A DNA stretch of 64,000 nt from Narthecium ossifragum (GCA_963920575.1 CAWUCF010000033.1:150617-214616), one strand, 5' to 3'. Shown: positions 53,000-63,700, numbered from the stretch's first letter. Program-made: numbers and translations. The notes: a model not told the origin generated them from the letters alone.

Positions 53000-54626
53000 T
53001 TGATACTAGGCCTTGCTAATTTTTTGTCTTATTTCCCATTCATCTTTTTGCTGAATATGATCCCACGCAGGCCTTCTCGAAGCTCCTGGCTACCGAATCG
53101 GTTACGTCAAATTCCTGGATCCTCAGCCTCCATAATAGCAAGCTTTTACCTTTTACCTTTTTTGCCTTTTCCTTCACTTTTTGATACTAGGCCTTGCTAA
53201 TTTTTTTTCTTATTTCACAATCTTCTTTTTGGTGAATATCATCCCAGGCAGGCCTCCTCGAAGTTCCTGGCGACCGAATCGGGCACGTCGAATCCCAGGA
53301 TGCTCAGCCTCCAAAATAGCAAGCTTTTACCTTTTACCTTTTTTGCCTTTTCCTTCACTTTTTGATACTAGGCCTTGCTAATTTTTGTTCTTATTTCTCA
53401 ATCTTCTTTTTGGTGAGTATCATCCCAGGCAGGCCTCCTCGAAGCTCCGGGCGACCGAATCGGGCACGTCGAATCGCCGGATGCTCAGCCTCCAAAATAG
53501 CAAGCTTTTACCTTTTACCTTTTTTGCCTTTTCCTTCACTTTTTGATACTAGGCCTTGCTAATTTTTTTTCTTATTTCTCATTCATCTTTTTGGTGAATA
53601 TCATCCCAGGCAGGCCTCATCGAAGCTCCTGGCGACCGAATCGGACACGTCGAATCCCCGGATGCTCAGCCTCCAAAATAGCAAGCTTTTACCTTTTACC
53701 TTTTTTGCCTTTTCTTCACTTTTTGATACTAGTCCGTGCTAATTTTTTTTCTTATTTCTCAATCATGTTTTTGGTGAATATCATCCCAGGCAGGCCTCCT
53801 CGAAGCTCCGGGCTACCGAATCGGGCACGTCGAATCCCCGAATGCTCAGCCTCCAAAATAGCAAGCTTTTACCTTTTACCTTTTTTGCCTTTTCCTTCAC
53901 TTTTTGATACTAGGCCTTGCTAATTTTTTTTCTTATTTCTCATTCATCTTTTTGGTGAATATCATCCCAGGCAGGCCTCCTCGAAGCTCCTGGCGACCGA
54001 ATCGGGCACGTCGAATCCCCGGATGCTCAGCCTCCAAAATAGCAAACTTTTACCTTTTACCTTTTTGGCCTTTTCCTTCACTTTTTGATACTAGGCCTTG
54101 CTAATTTTTTTTCTTATTTCTCATTCATTTTTTTGGTGAATATCATCCCAGGCTGGCCTCCTCGAAGCTCTTGGCGACCGAATCGGGCACGTCGAATCCC
54201 CGGATGCTCAGCCTCCAAAATAGCAAGCTTTTACCTTTTACCTTTTTTGCCTTTTCTTCACTTTTTGATACTAGGCCGTACTAATTTTTTTTCTTATTTC
54301 TCAATCATCTTTTTGGTGAATATCATCCCAGGCAGGCCTCCTCGAAGCTCCTGGCTACCGAATCGGGCACGTCGAATCTCCGAATGCTCAGCCTCCAAAA
54401 TAGCAACCTTTTACCTTTTTCCTTTTTTGCCATTTCCTTCACTTTTTGATACTAGGCCTTGCTAATTTTTTTTCTTATTTCTAATTCATCTTTTTGGTGA
54501 ATATCATCCCAGGCAGGCCTCCTCGAAGCTCCTGGTGACCGAATCAGGCACGTCGAATCCCCGGATGCTCAGCCTCCAAAATAGCAAGCTTTTACCTTTT
54601 ACCTTTTTTGCCTTTTCCTTCACTTT
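53000..54626 (+). repeat. HOR unit 1: nine monomers (L-T-C-H-V-N-W-R-G)
   Basis: Monomers begin near 53000 (L), 53181 (T), 53362 (C), 53543 (H), 53724 (V), 53904 (N), 54085 (W), 54266 (R) and 54446 (G). The next L starts at 54627. Length is 1627 bp. Confidence 0.88.
53904..54084 (+). repeat. Representative satellite monomer (181 bp)
   Basis: One clean unit, phased at 'ttgatactaggccttgct'. Order of parts: the GGCCT junction, a T-rich stretch, 'gaatatcatcccaggcagg', the core 'ctcctggcgaccgaatcggg' followed by CACGTCGAA, 'ggatgctcagcctcc', 'aaaatagcaa', then TTTTACC twice and a pyrimidine run. This right-hand subtype has GGATGC where most left-hand monomers have GGATCC. Because 181 = 1 modulo 3, a frame opened in one monomer meets TAA (TGC TAA) just inside the next one. 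Monomers of 180 bp remove that stop. Confidence 0.9.
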
Positions 54627-55711
54627 TTGATACTAGGTCTTGCTAATTTTTTGTCCTATTTCCCATTCATCTTTTTGCTGAATATGATCCCACGCAGGCC
54701 TTCTCGAAGCTCCTGGCTACCGAATCGGTTACGTCGAATTCCTGGATCCTCAGCCTCCATAATAGCAAGCTTTTACCTTTGACCTTTTTTGCCTTTTCCT
54801 TCACTTTTTGATACTAGGCCTTGCTAATTTTTTTTCTTATTTCACAATCTTCTTTTTGGTGAATATCATCCCAGGCAGGCCTCCTCGAAGCTCCTGGCGA
54901 CCGAATCGGGCACGTCGAATCCCAGGATGCTCAGCCTCCAAAATAGCAAGCTTTTACCTTTTACCTTTTTTGCATTTTCCTTCACTTTTTGATACTAGGC
55001 ATTGCTAATTTTTGTTCTTATTTCTCAATCTTCTTTTTGGTGAATATCATCCCAGGCAGGCCTCCTCGAAGCTCCTGGCGACCGAATCGGGCACGTCTAA
55101 TCCCCGGATGCTCAGCCTCCAAAATAGCAAGGTTTTACCTTTTACCTTTTTAGCATTTTCCTTCACTTTTTGATACTAGGCATTGCTAATTTTTGTTCTT
55201 ATTTCTCAATCTTCTTTTTGGTGAATATCATCCCAGGCAGGCCTCCTCGAAGCTCCTGGCGACCGAATCGGGCACGTCTAATCCCCGGATGCTCAGCCTC
55301 CAAAATAGCAAGGTTTTACCTTTTACCTTTTTGCTCTTTTCTTCACTTTTTGATACTAGGCCGTGCTAATTTTTTTTCTTATTTCTCAATCATCTTTTTG
55401 GTGAATATCATCCCAGGCAGGCCTCCTCGAAACTCCTGGCTACCGAATCGGGCACGTCGAATCCCCGAATGCTCAGCCTCCAAAATAGCAAGCTTTTACC
55501 TTTTTCCTTTTTTGCCTTTTCCTTCACTTTTTGATACTAGGCCTTGCTAATTTCTTTTCTTATTTCTCATTCATCTTTTTGGTGAACATCATCCCAGGCA
55601 GGCCTCCTCGAAGCTCCTGGTGACCGAATCGGGCACGTCGAATCCCCGGATGCTCAGCCTCCAAAATAGCAAGCTTTTACCTTTTACCTTTTTTGCCTTT
55701 TCCTTCACTTT
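54627..55711 (+). repeat. HOR unit 2: contracted to six monomers (L-T-C'-C'-R-G)
   Basis: L at 54627 and T at 54808 are followed by two successive near-identical copies of a C variant (54989 and 55170; 'gcacgtctaatccccgg', 'agcaaggttttacc'), then R (55351) and G (55531). H, V, N and W are absent. Length is 1085 bp. Confidence 0.85.
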
Positions 55712-57338
55712 TTGATACTAGGCCTTGCTAATTTTTTGTCTTATTTCCCATTCATCTTTTTGCTGAATATGATCCCACGCAGGCCTTCTCGAAGCTCCTG
55801 GCTACCGAATCGGTTACGTCGAATTCCTGGATCCTCAGCCTCCATAATAGCAAGCTTTTACCTTTTACCTTTTTTGCCTTTTCCTTCACTTTTCGATACT
55901 AGGCGTTGCTAATTTTTTTTCTTATTTCACAATCTTCTTTTTGGTGAATATCATCCCAGGCAGGCCTCCTCGAAGGTCCTGGCGACCGAATCGGGCACGT
56001 CGAATCCCAGGATACTCAGCCTCCAAAATAGCAAGCTTTTACCTTTTACCTTTTTTGCCTTTTCCTTCACTTTTTGATACTAGGCCTTGCTAATTTTTGT
56101 TCTTATTTCTCAATCTTCTTTTTGGTGAGTATCATCCCAGGCAGGCCTCCTCGAAGCTCCGGGCGACCGAATCGGGCACGTCGAATCGCCGGATGCTCAG
56201 CCTCCAAAATAGCAAGCTTTTACCTTTTACCTTTTTTGCCTTTTCCTTCACTTTTTGATACTAGGCCTTGCTAATTTTTTTTCTTATTTCACATTCATCT
56301 TTTTGGTGAATATCATCCCAGGCAGGCCTCATCGAAGCTCCTGGCGACCGAATCGGACACGTCGAATCCCCGGATGCTCAGCCTCCAAAATAGCAAGCTT
56401 TTACCTTTTATCTTTTTTGCCTTTTCTTCACTTTTTGATACTAGTCCGTGCTAATTTTTTTTCTTATTTCTAAATCATGTTTTTGGTGAATATCATCCCA
56501 GGCAGGCCTCCTCGAAGCTCCGGGCTACCGAATCGGGCACGTCGAATCCCCGAATGCTCAGCCTCCAAAATAGCAAGCTTTTACCTTTTACCTTTTTTGC
56601 CTTTTCCTTCACTTTTTGATACTAGGCCTTGCTAATTTTTTTTCTTATTTCTCATTCATCTTTTTGGTGAATATCATCCCAGGCAGGCCTCCTCGAAGCT
56701 CCTGGCGACCGAATCGGGCACGTCGAATCCCCGGATGCTCAGCCTCCAAAATAGCAAACTTTTACCTTTTACCTTTTTGGCCTTTTCCTTCACTTTTTGA
56801 TACTAGGCCTTGCTAATTTTTTTTCTTATTTCTCATTCATTTTTTTGGTGAATATCATCCCAGGCTGGCCTCCTCGAAGCTCTTGGCGACCGAATCGGGC
56901 ACGTCGAATCCCCGGATGCTCAGCCTCCAAAATAGCAAGCTTTTACCTTTTACCTTTTTTGCCTTTTCTTCACTTTTTGATACTAGGCCGTGCTAATTTT
57001 TTTTCTTATTTCTCAATCATCTTTTTGGTGAATATCATCCCAGGCAGGCCTCCTCGAAGCTCCTGGCTACCGAATCGGGCACGTCGAATCTCCGAATGCT
57101 CAGCCTCCAAAATAGCAACCTTTTACCTTTTTCCTTTTTTGCCTTTTCCTTCACTTTTTGATACTAGGCCTTGCTAATTTTTTTTCTTATTTCTAATTCA
57201 TCTTTTTGGTGAATATCATCCCAGGCAGGCCTCCTCGAAGCTCCTGGTGACCGAATAGGGCACGTCGAATCCCCGGATGCTCAGCCTCCAAAATAGCAAG
57301 CTTTTACCTTTTACCTTTTTTGCCTTTTCCTTAACTTT
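55712..57338 (+). repeat. HOR unit 3: nine monomers, same order as unit 1
   Basis: L 55712, T 55893, C 56074, H 56255, V 56435, N 56616, W 56797, R 56978 and G 57158. Each matches its partner in unit 1 at an offset of 2712 bp, including private variants such as 'ctccgggcgaccg' and 'gaatcgccggatgc' in C. Confidence 0.88.
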
Positions 57339-59509
57339 TTGATACTAGGTCTTGCTAATTTTTTGTCCTATTTCCCATTCATCTTTTTGCTGAATATGAT
57401 CCCACGCAGGCCTTCTCGAAGCTCCTGGCTACCGAATCGGTTACGTCGAATTCCTGGATCCTCAGCCTCCATAATAGCAAGCTTTTACCTTTTACCTTTT
57501 TTGCCTTTTCCTTCACTTTTTGATACTAGGCCTTGCTAATTTTTTTTCTTATTTCACAATCTTCTTTTTGGTGAATATCATCCCAGGCAGGCCTCCTCGA
57601 AGCTCCTGGCGACCGAATCGGGCACGTCGAATCCCAGGATGCTCAGCCTCCAAAATAGCAAGCTTTTACCTTTTACCTTTTTTGCATTTTCCTTCACTTT
57701 TTGATACTAGGCATTGCTAATTTTTGTTCTTATTTCTCAATCTTCTTTTTGGTGAATATCATCCCAGGCAGGCCTCCTCGATGCTCCTGGCGACCGAATC
57801 GGGCACGTCTAATCCCCGGATGCTCAGCCTCCAAAATAGCAAGGTTTTACCTTTTACCTTTTTTGCCTTTTCCTTCACTTTTTGATACTAGGCCTTGCTA
57901 ATTTTTTTTCTTGTTTCTCAATTTTCTTTTTGGTGAATATCATCCCAGGCAGGCCTCCTCGAAGCTCCTGGCGACCGAATCGGGCACGTCGAATCCCCGG
58001 ATGCTCAGCCTCCAAAATAGCAAGCTTTTACCTTTTACCTTTTTTGCCTTTTCCTTCACTCTTTGATACTAGGCCTTGCTAATTTTTTTTCTTATTTCTC
58101 ATTCATCTTTTTGGTGAATATCATCCCAGGCAGGCCTCATCGAAGCTCCTGGCGACCGAATCGGACACGTCGAATCCCACGATGCTCAGCCTCCAAAATA
58201 GCAAGCTTTTACCTTTTACCTTTTTTGCCTTTTCCTTCACTTTTTGATACTAGGCCCTGCTAATTTTTGTTCTTATTTCTCAATCTTCTTTTTGGTGAGT
58301 ATCATCCCAGGCAGGCCTCCTCGAAGCTCCTGGCGACCGAATCGGGCACGTCGAATCCCCGGATGCTCAGCCTCCAAAATAGCAAGCTTTTACCTTTTAC
58401 CTTTTTTGCCATTTACTTCACTTTTTGATACTAGGCCTTGCTAATTTTTTTTCTTATTTCTCATTCATCTTTTTGGTGAATATCATCCCAGGCAGGCCTC
58501 ATCGAAGCTCCTGGCGACCGAATCGGACACGTCAAATCCCCGGATGCTCAGCCTCCAAAATAGCAAGCTTTTACCTTTTACCTTTTTTCTCTTTTCTTCA
58601 CTTATTGATACTAGTCCGTGCTAATTTTTTTTCTTATTTCTCAATCATGTTTTTGGTGAATATCATCCCAGGCAGGCCTCCTCGAAGCTCCGGGCTACCG
58701 AATCGGGCACGTCGAATCCCCGAATGCTCAGCCTCCAAAATAGCAAGCTTTTACCTTTTACCTTTTTTGCCTTTTCCTTCACTTTTTGATACTAGGCCTT
58801 GCTAATTTTTTTTCTTATTTCTCATTCATCTTTTTGGTGAATATCATCCCAGGCAGGCCTCCTCGAAGCTCCTGGCGACCGAATCGGGCACGTCGAATCC
58901 CCGGATGCTCAGCCTCCAAAATAGCAAACTTTTACCTTTTACCTTTTTGGCCTTTTCCTTCACTTTTTGATACTAGGCCTTGCTAATTTTTTTTCTTATT
59001 TCTCATTCATTTTTTTGGTGAATATCATCCCAGGCTGGCCTCCTCGAAGCTCTTGGCGACCGAATCGGGCACGTCGAATCCCCGGATGCTCAGCCTCCAA
59101 AATAGCAAGCTTTTTACCTTTTACCTTTTGTGCCTTTTCTTCACTTTTTGATACTAGGCCGTGCTAATTTTTTTTCTTATTTCTCAATCATCTTTTTGGT
59201 GAATATCATCCCAGGCAGGCCTCCTCGAAGCTCCTGGCTACCGAATCGGGCACGTCGAATCTCCGAATGCTCAGCCTCCAAAATAGCAACCTTTTACCTT
59301 TTTCCTTTTTTGCCTTTTCCTTCACTTTTTGATACTAGACCTTGCTAATTTTTTTTCTTATTTCTAATTCATCTTTTTGGTGAATATCATCCCAGGCAGG
59401 CCTCATCGAAGCTCCTGGTGACCGAATCGGGCACGTCAAATCCCCGGATGCTCAGCCTCCAAAATAGCAAGCTTTTACCTTTTACCTTTTTTGCCTTTTC
59501 CTTCACTTT
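57339..59509 (+). repeat. HOR unit 4: expanded to twelve monomers
   Basis: L 57339, T 57520, C' 57701, an extra type with 'ttcttgtttctcaattttc' 57882, H 58063, C 58244, H 58425, V 58606, N 58786, W 58967, R 59148 and G 59329. Length is 2171 bp. The second C-H pair marks an insertion of about three monomers relative to the nine-monomer order. Confidence 0.85.
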
Positions 59510-61317
59510 TTGATACTAGGCCTTGCTAATTTTTTGTCTTATTTCCCATTCATCTTTTTGCTGAATATGATCCCACGCAGGCCTTCTCGAAGCTCCTGGC
59601 TACCGAATCGGTTACGTCGAATTCCTGGATCCTCAGCCTCCATAATAGCAAGCTTTTACCTTTTACCTTTTTTGCCTTTTCCTTCACTTTTTGATACTAG
59701 GTCTTGCTAATTTTTTTTCTTATTTCACAATCTTCTTTTTGGTGAATATCATCCCAGGCAGGCCTCCTCGAAGCTCCTGGCGACCGAATCGGGCACGTCG
59801 AATCCCAGGATGCTCAGCCTCCAAAATAGCAAGCTTTTACCTTTTACCTTTTTTGCCTTTTCCTTCACTTTTTGATACTAGGCCTTGCTAATTTTTGTTC
59901 TTATTTCTCATTCATCTTTTTGGTGAATATCATCCCAGGCAGGCCTCCTCGAAGCTCCTGGCGACCGAATCGGGCACGTCGAATCCCCGAATGCTCAGCC
60001 TCCAAAATAGCAAACTTTTACCTTTTACCTTTTTGGCCTTTTCCTTCACTTTTTGATACTAGGCCTTGCTAATTTTTTTTCTTATTTCTCATTCATTTTT
60101 TTGGTGAATATCATCCCAGGCTGGCCTCCTCGAAGCTCTTGGCGACCGAATCGGGCACGTCGAATCCCCGGATGCTCAGCCTCCAAAATAGCAAGCTTTT
60201 ACCTTTTACCTTTTTTGCCTTTTCTTCACTTTTTGATACTAGGCCGTGCTAATTTTTTTTCTTATTTCTCAATCATCTTTTTGGTGAATATCATCCCAGG
60301 CAGGCCTCCTCGAAGCTCCTGGCTACCGAATCGGGCACGTCGAATCTCCGAATGCTCAGCCTCCAAAATAGCAACCTTTTACCTTTTTCCTTTTTTGCCT
60401 TTTCCTTCACTTTTTGATACTAGGCCTTGCTAATTTTTTTTCTTATTTCTAATTCATCTTTTTGGTGAATATCATCCCAGGCAGGCCTCCTCGAAGCTCC
60501 TGGTGACCGAATCGGGCACGTCGAATCCCCGGATGCTCAGCCTCCAAAATAGCAAGCTTTTACCTTTTACCTTTTTTGCCTTTTCCTTCACTTTTGGATA
60601 CTAGGCCTTGCTAATTTTTTTTCTTATTTCTCATTCATCTTTTTGGTGAATATCATCCCAGGCAGGCCTCCTCGAAGCTCCTGGCGACCGAATCGGGCAC
60701 GTCGAATCCCCGGATGCTCAGCCTCCAAAATAGCAAACTTTTACCTTTTACCTTTTTGGCCTTTCCCTTCACTTTTTGATACTAGGCCTTGCTAATTTTT
60801 TTTCTTATTTCTCATTCATTTTTTTGGTGAATATCATCCCAGGCTGGCCTCCTCGAAGCTCTTGGCGACCGAATCGGGCACGTCGAATCCCCGGATGCTC
60901 AGCCTCCAAAATAGCAAGATTTTACCTTTTACCTTTTTTGCCTTTTCTTCACTTTTTGATACTAGGCCGTGCTAATTTTTTTTCTTATTTCTCAATCATC
61001 TTTTTGGTGAATATCATCCCAGGCAGGCCTCCTCGAAGCTCCTGGCTACCGAATCGGGCACGTCGAATCTCCGAATGCTCAGCCTCCAAAATAGCAACCT
61101 TTTACCTTTTTCCTTTTTTGCCTTTTCCTTCACTTTTTGATACTAGGCCTTGCTAATTTTTTTTCTTATTTCGAATTTATCTTTTTGGTGAATATCATCC
61201 CTGGCAGACCTCCTCGAAGCTCCTGGTGACCGAATCGGGCACGTCGAATCCCCGGATGCTCAGCCTCCAAAATAGCAAGCTTTTACCTTTTACCTTTTTT
61301 GCCTTTTCCTTCACTTT
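59510..61317 (+). repeat. HOR unit 5: ten monomers with a doubled N-W-R-G end
   Basis: L 59510, T 59691, a C/N hybrid 59872 (C-like T-rich part, N-like 'agcaaactttt' end), W 60053, R 60234, G 60414, then N 60595, W 60776, R 60957 and G 61137. The hybrid is what an unequal crossover inside a monomer would leave. Confidence 0.83.
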
Positions 61318-61861
61318 TTGATACTAGGCCTTGCTAATTTTTTTTCTTATTTCTAGTTCATCTTTTTGCTGAATATCATCCCAGGCAGGCCTCCTCAAAG
61401 CCCCTGGCCACCGGATTGGGCACGTCGAATCCCCGGATCCTCAACCTGCAAAATAGCAAGCTTTTACCTTTTACCTTTTTTGCCTTTTCCTTCACTTTTT
61501 GATACTAGGCCTTTCAAATTTTTTTTCTTATTTCTCATTCATCTTTTTGCTGAATATCATCCCAGGCAGGCCTCCTCGAAACCCCTGGCCACCGGATCGG
61601 GCACGTCGAATCCCAGTATCCTCAGCCTGCAAAATGGCAAGCCTTTACCTTTTACCTTTTACCTTTTACCTTTTACCTTTTACCTTTTTGCCTTTTCCTT
61701 CACTTTTTGATACTAGGCCTTTCTAATTTTTTGTCTTATTTCCCATTCATCTTTTTGCTGAAGCTCCTGGCTACCGAATCAGTTACGTCGAATTCCTGGA
61801 TCCTCAGCCTCCATAATAGGAAGCTTTTACCTTTTACCTTTTTTGCCTTTTCCTTCACTTT
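61318..61861 (+). repeat. Older-type monomers and a truncated L monomer inside the HOR domain
   Basis: The monomers at 61318 and 61499 have the left-array core ('cccctggccaccgga', no 'gcgaccgaatcgg'), unlike everything around them. The following L-type monomer lost about 33 bp near 61762: 'tttttgctgaa' joins 'gctcctggctaccg', with GAA present at both ends of the lost stretch in intact L monomers. A T-type monomer resumes at 61862. Confidence 0.8.
61644..61684 (+). repeat. Expanded TTTTACC microsatellite in one monomer
   Basis: Six consecutive heptamers (the first lacking one T) occur where a normal monomer has two. Three-copy versions occur near 17085, 20115 and 49170. This is consistent with replication slippage. 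Confidence 0.9.
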
Positions 61862-63303
61862 TTGATACTAGGCCTTGCTAATTTTTTTTCTTATTTCACA
61901 ATCTTCTTTTTGGTGAATATCATCCCAGGCAGGCCTCCTCGAAGCTCCTGGCGACCGAATCGGGCACGTCGAATCCCCGGATGCTCAGCCTCCAAAATAG
62001 CAAGCTTTTACCTTTTACCTTTTTTGCCTTTTCCTTCACTTTTTGATACTAGGCCTTGCTAATTTTTGTTCTTATTTCTCAATCTTCTTTTTGGTGAATA
62101 TCATCCCAGGCAGGCCTCCTCGAAGCTCCTGGCGACCGAATCGGGCACGTCGAATCCCCGGATGCTCAGCCTCCAAAATAGCAAGCTTTTACCTTTTACC
62201 TTTTTTGCCTTTTCCTTCACTTTTTGATACTAGGCCTTGCTAATTTTTTTTCTTGTTTCTCATTTTTCTTTTTGGTGAATATCATCCCAGGCAGGCCTCC
62301 TCGAAGCTCCTGGCGACCGAATCGGGCACGTCGAATCCCCGGATGCTCAGCCTCCAAAATAGCAAGCTTTTACCTTTTACCTTATTTGCCTTTTCCTTCA
62401 CTCTTTGATACTAGGCCTTGCTAATTTTTTTTCTTATTTCTCATTCATCTTTTTGGTGAATATCATCCCAGGCAGGCCTCATCGAAGCTCCTGGCGACCG
62501 AATCGGACACGTCGAATCCCCGGATGCTCAGCCTCCAAAATAGCAAGCTTTTACCTTTTACCTTTTTTTGCCTTTTCTTCACTTTTTGATACTAGGCCGT
62601 GCTAATTTTTTTTCTTATTTCTCAATCATCGTTTTGGTGAATATCATCCCAGGCAGGCCTCCTCGAAGCTCCTGGCTACCGAATCGGGCACGTCGAATCC
62701 CCGAATGCTCAGCCTCCAAAATAGCAAGCTTTTACCTTTTACCTTTTTTGCCTTTTCCTTCACTTTTTGATACTAGGCCTTGCTAATTTTTTTTCTTATT
62801 TCTCATTCATCTTTTTGGTGAATATCATCCCAGGCAGGCCTCCTCGAAGCTCCTGGCGACCGAATCGGGCACGTCGAATCCCCGGATGCTCAGCCTCCAA
62901 AATAGCAAGCTTTTACCTTTTACCTTTTTTGCCTTTTCCTTCACTTTTTGATACTAGGCCTTGTGAATTTTTTTCCCTTTTTCTCATTCATCTTTTTGCT
63001 AAATATCATCCCAGGCAGGCCTCCTCGAAGCCCCTGGCTACCGGATCGGACTGGTCGAATCCCCGGATCCTCAGCCTGCAAAATAGCAAGCTTTTATATT
63101 TTACCTTTTTTGCCTTTTCCTTCACTTTTTGATACTAGGCCTTGCTAATTTTTTTTCTTATTTCTCATTCATCGTTTTGGTGAATATTATCCCAGGCAGC
63201 CCTCATCGAAGCTCCTGGCGACCGAATCGGACACGTCGAATCCCCGGATGCTTATCCTCCAAAATAGCAAGCTTTTACCTTTTACCTTTTTTGCCTTTTT
63301 GCC

Positions 63304-63700
63304 TTTTATTTATACAATGTATATTTTTACAGTGACAAGTGATATTGTCACTGAAAGTAGTTTATAGTGACAATAAAAAGGTTGTCACTAAAAGTATTTA
63401 CAGTCACAATTAATAGATTGTCACTAAAAGTATTTATTGTGACAAATACTAACAACATTCTTTGTCACTAATTCCATTATTAGTGACAACAATTGCTATC
63501 TTAGTTTGTCACACAATACTGAATAGTTTATAGTGACAATAAAAATATTGTCACTAAATGTATTTACAGTGACAAGTATTAGCATCATTGTTTGTCACTA
63601 ATTTCATTATTGGTGACAACAAATACTATCTATGTTTGTCACACAATCCTGAATATTAATTTTAGTGACAATTTTTTTTGTCACTAAAATTTGTCATCAA
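63304..63700. repeat. Inverted AGTGACA/TGTCACT motif field (class II transposon-like)
   Basis: Within about 350 bp there are eight GTGACA and nine TGTCAC hexamers, mostly as alternating, facing half-sites such as 'tagtgacaataaaaa' and 'ttgtcactaaaag'. A ~166-bp unit beginning 'tttatagtgacaataaaaa' starts at 63361 and repeats at 63527. Dense short inverted motifs of this kind are typical of subterminal regions of plant DNA transposons such as CACTA-type elements. No CACTA terminus or target duplication was identified, so the class is unproven. Confidence 0.65.

Larger units (their letters stand above)
28267..63303 (+). repeat. 181-bp satellite array, right segment (about 194 monomers)
   Basis: This is the same satellite in the same orientation and phase as the left segment, resuming directly after the retrotransposon at 'aggcattgctaattttt'. 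It contains several domains: diverged mixed monomers, ~4.85 kb super-repeats, and a homogeneous HOR domain from about 52458. The last recognisable satellite sequence is the pyrimidine tract ending in 'tttttgccttttatttatac' near 63303, so the array breaks off inside a monomer. No genes were found in it. Confidence 0.97.
52458..63303 (+). repeat. Homogeneous higher-order-repeat domain
   Basis: Monomers share 'ttggtgaatatcatccc', 'gctcctggcgaccgaatcgg' and 'ggatgctcagcctcc'. Equivalent monomers of different HOR units look identical or nearly so. Nine diagnostic types recur in fixed order: L (cccacgcagg, ggttacgtcg), T (ttcacaatcttc), C (tttgttcttatttctcaatc), H (cctcatcgaag, cggacacg), V (agtccgtgct, ctccgggctacc), N (agcaaactttt, tttttggcc), W (ggctggcctc, gctcttggcg), R (aggccgtgct, ctccgaatgc) and G (ctggtgaccgaat). 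The V and R copies are preceded by a one-base-shorter 'ttttcttcac' tract. Confidence 0.9.

Noticed and set aside
1..63303. CENP-B-box-like site in the monomer core (minus-strand ATTCGACGTGCCCGAT)
   Set aside because: It matches only the TTCG and one CG of the CENP-B box consensus (about 6 of 9 fixed positions), and plants lack a clear CENP-B centromere system.
1..63303. CRISPR-like regular repeats
   Set aside because: Monomers are contiguous ~181-bp tandem units without unique spacers, in a plant-type context with a retrotransposon and no cas genes.
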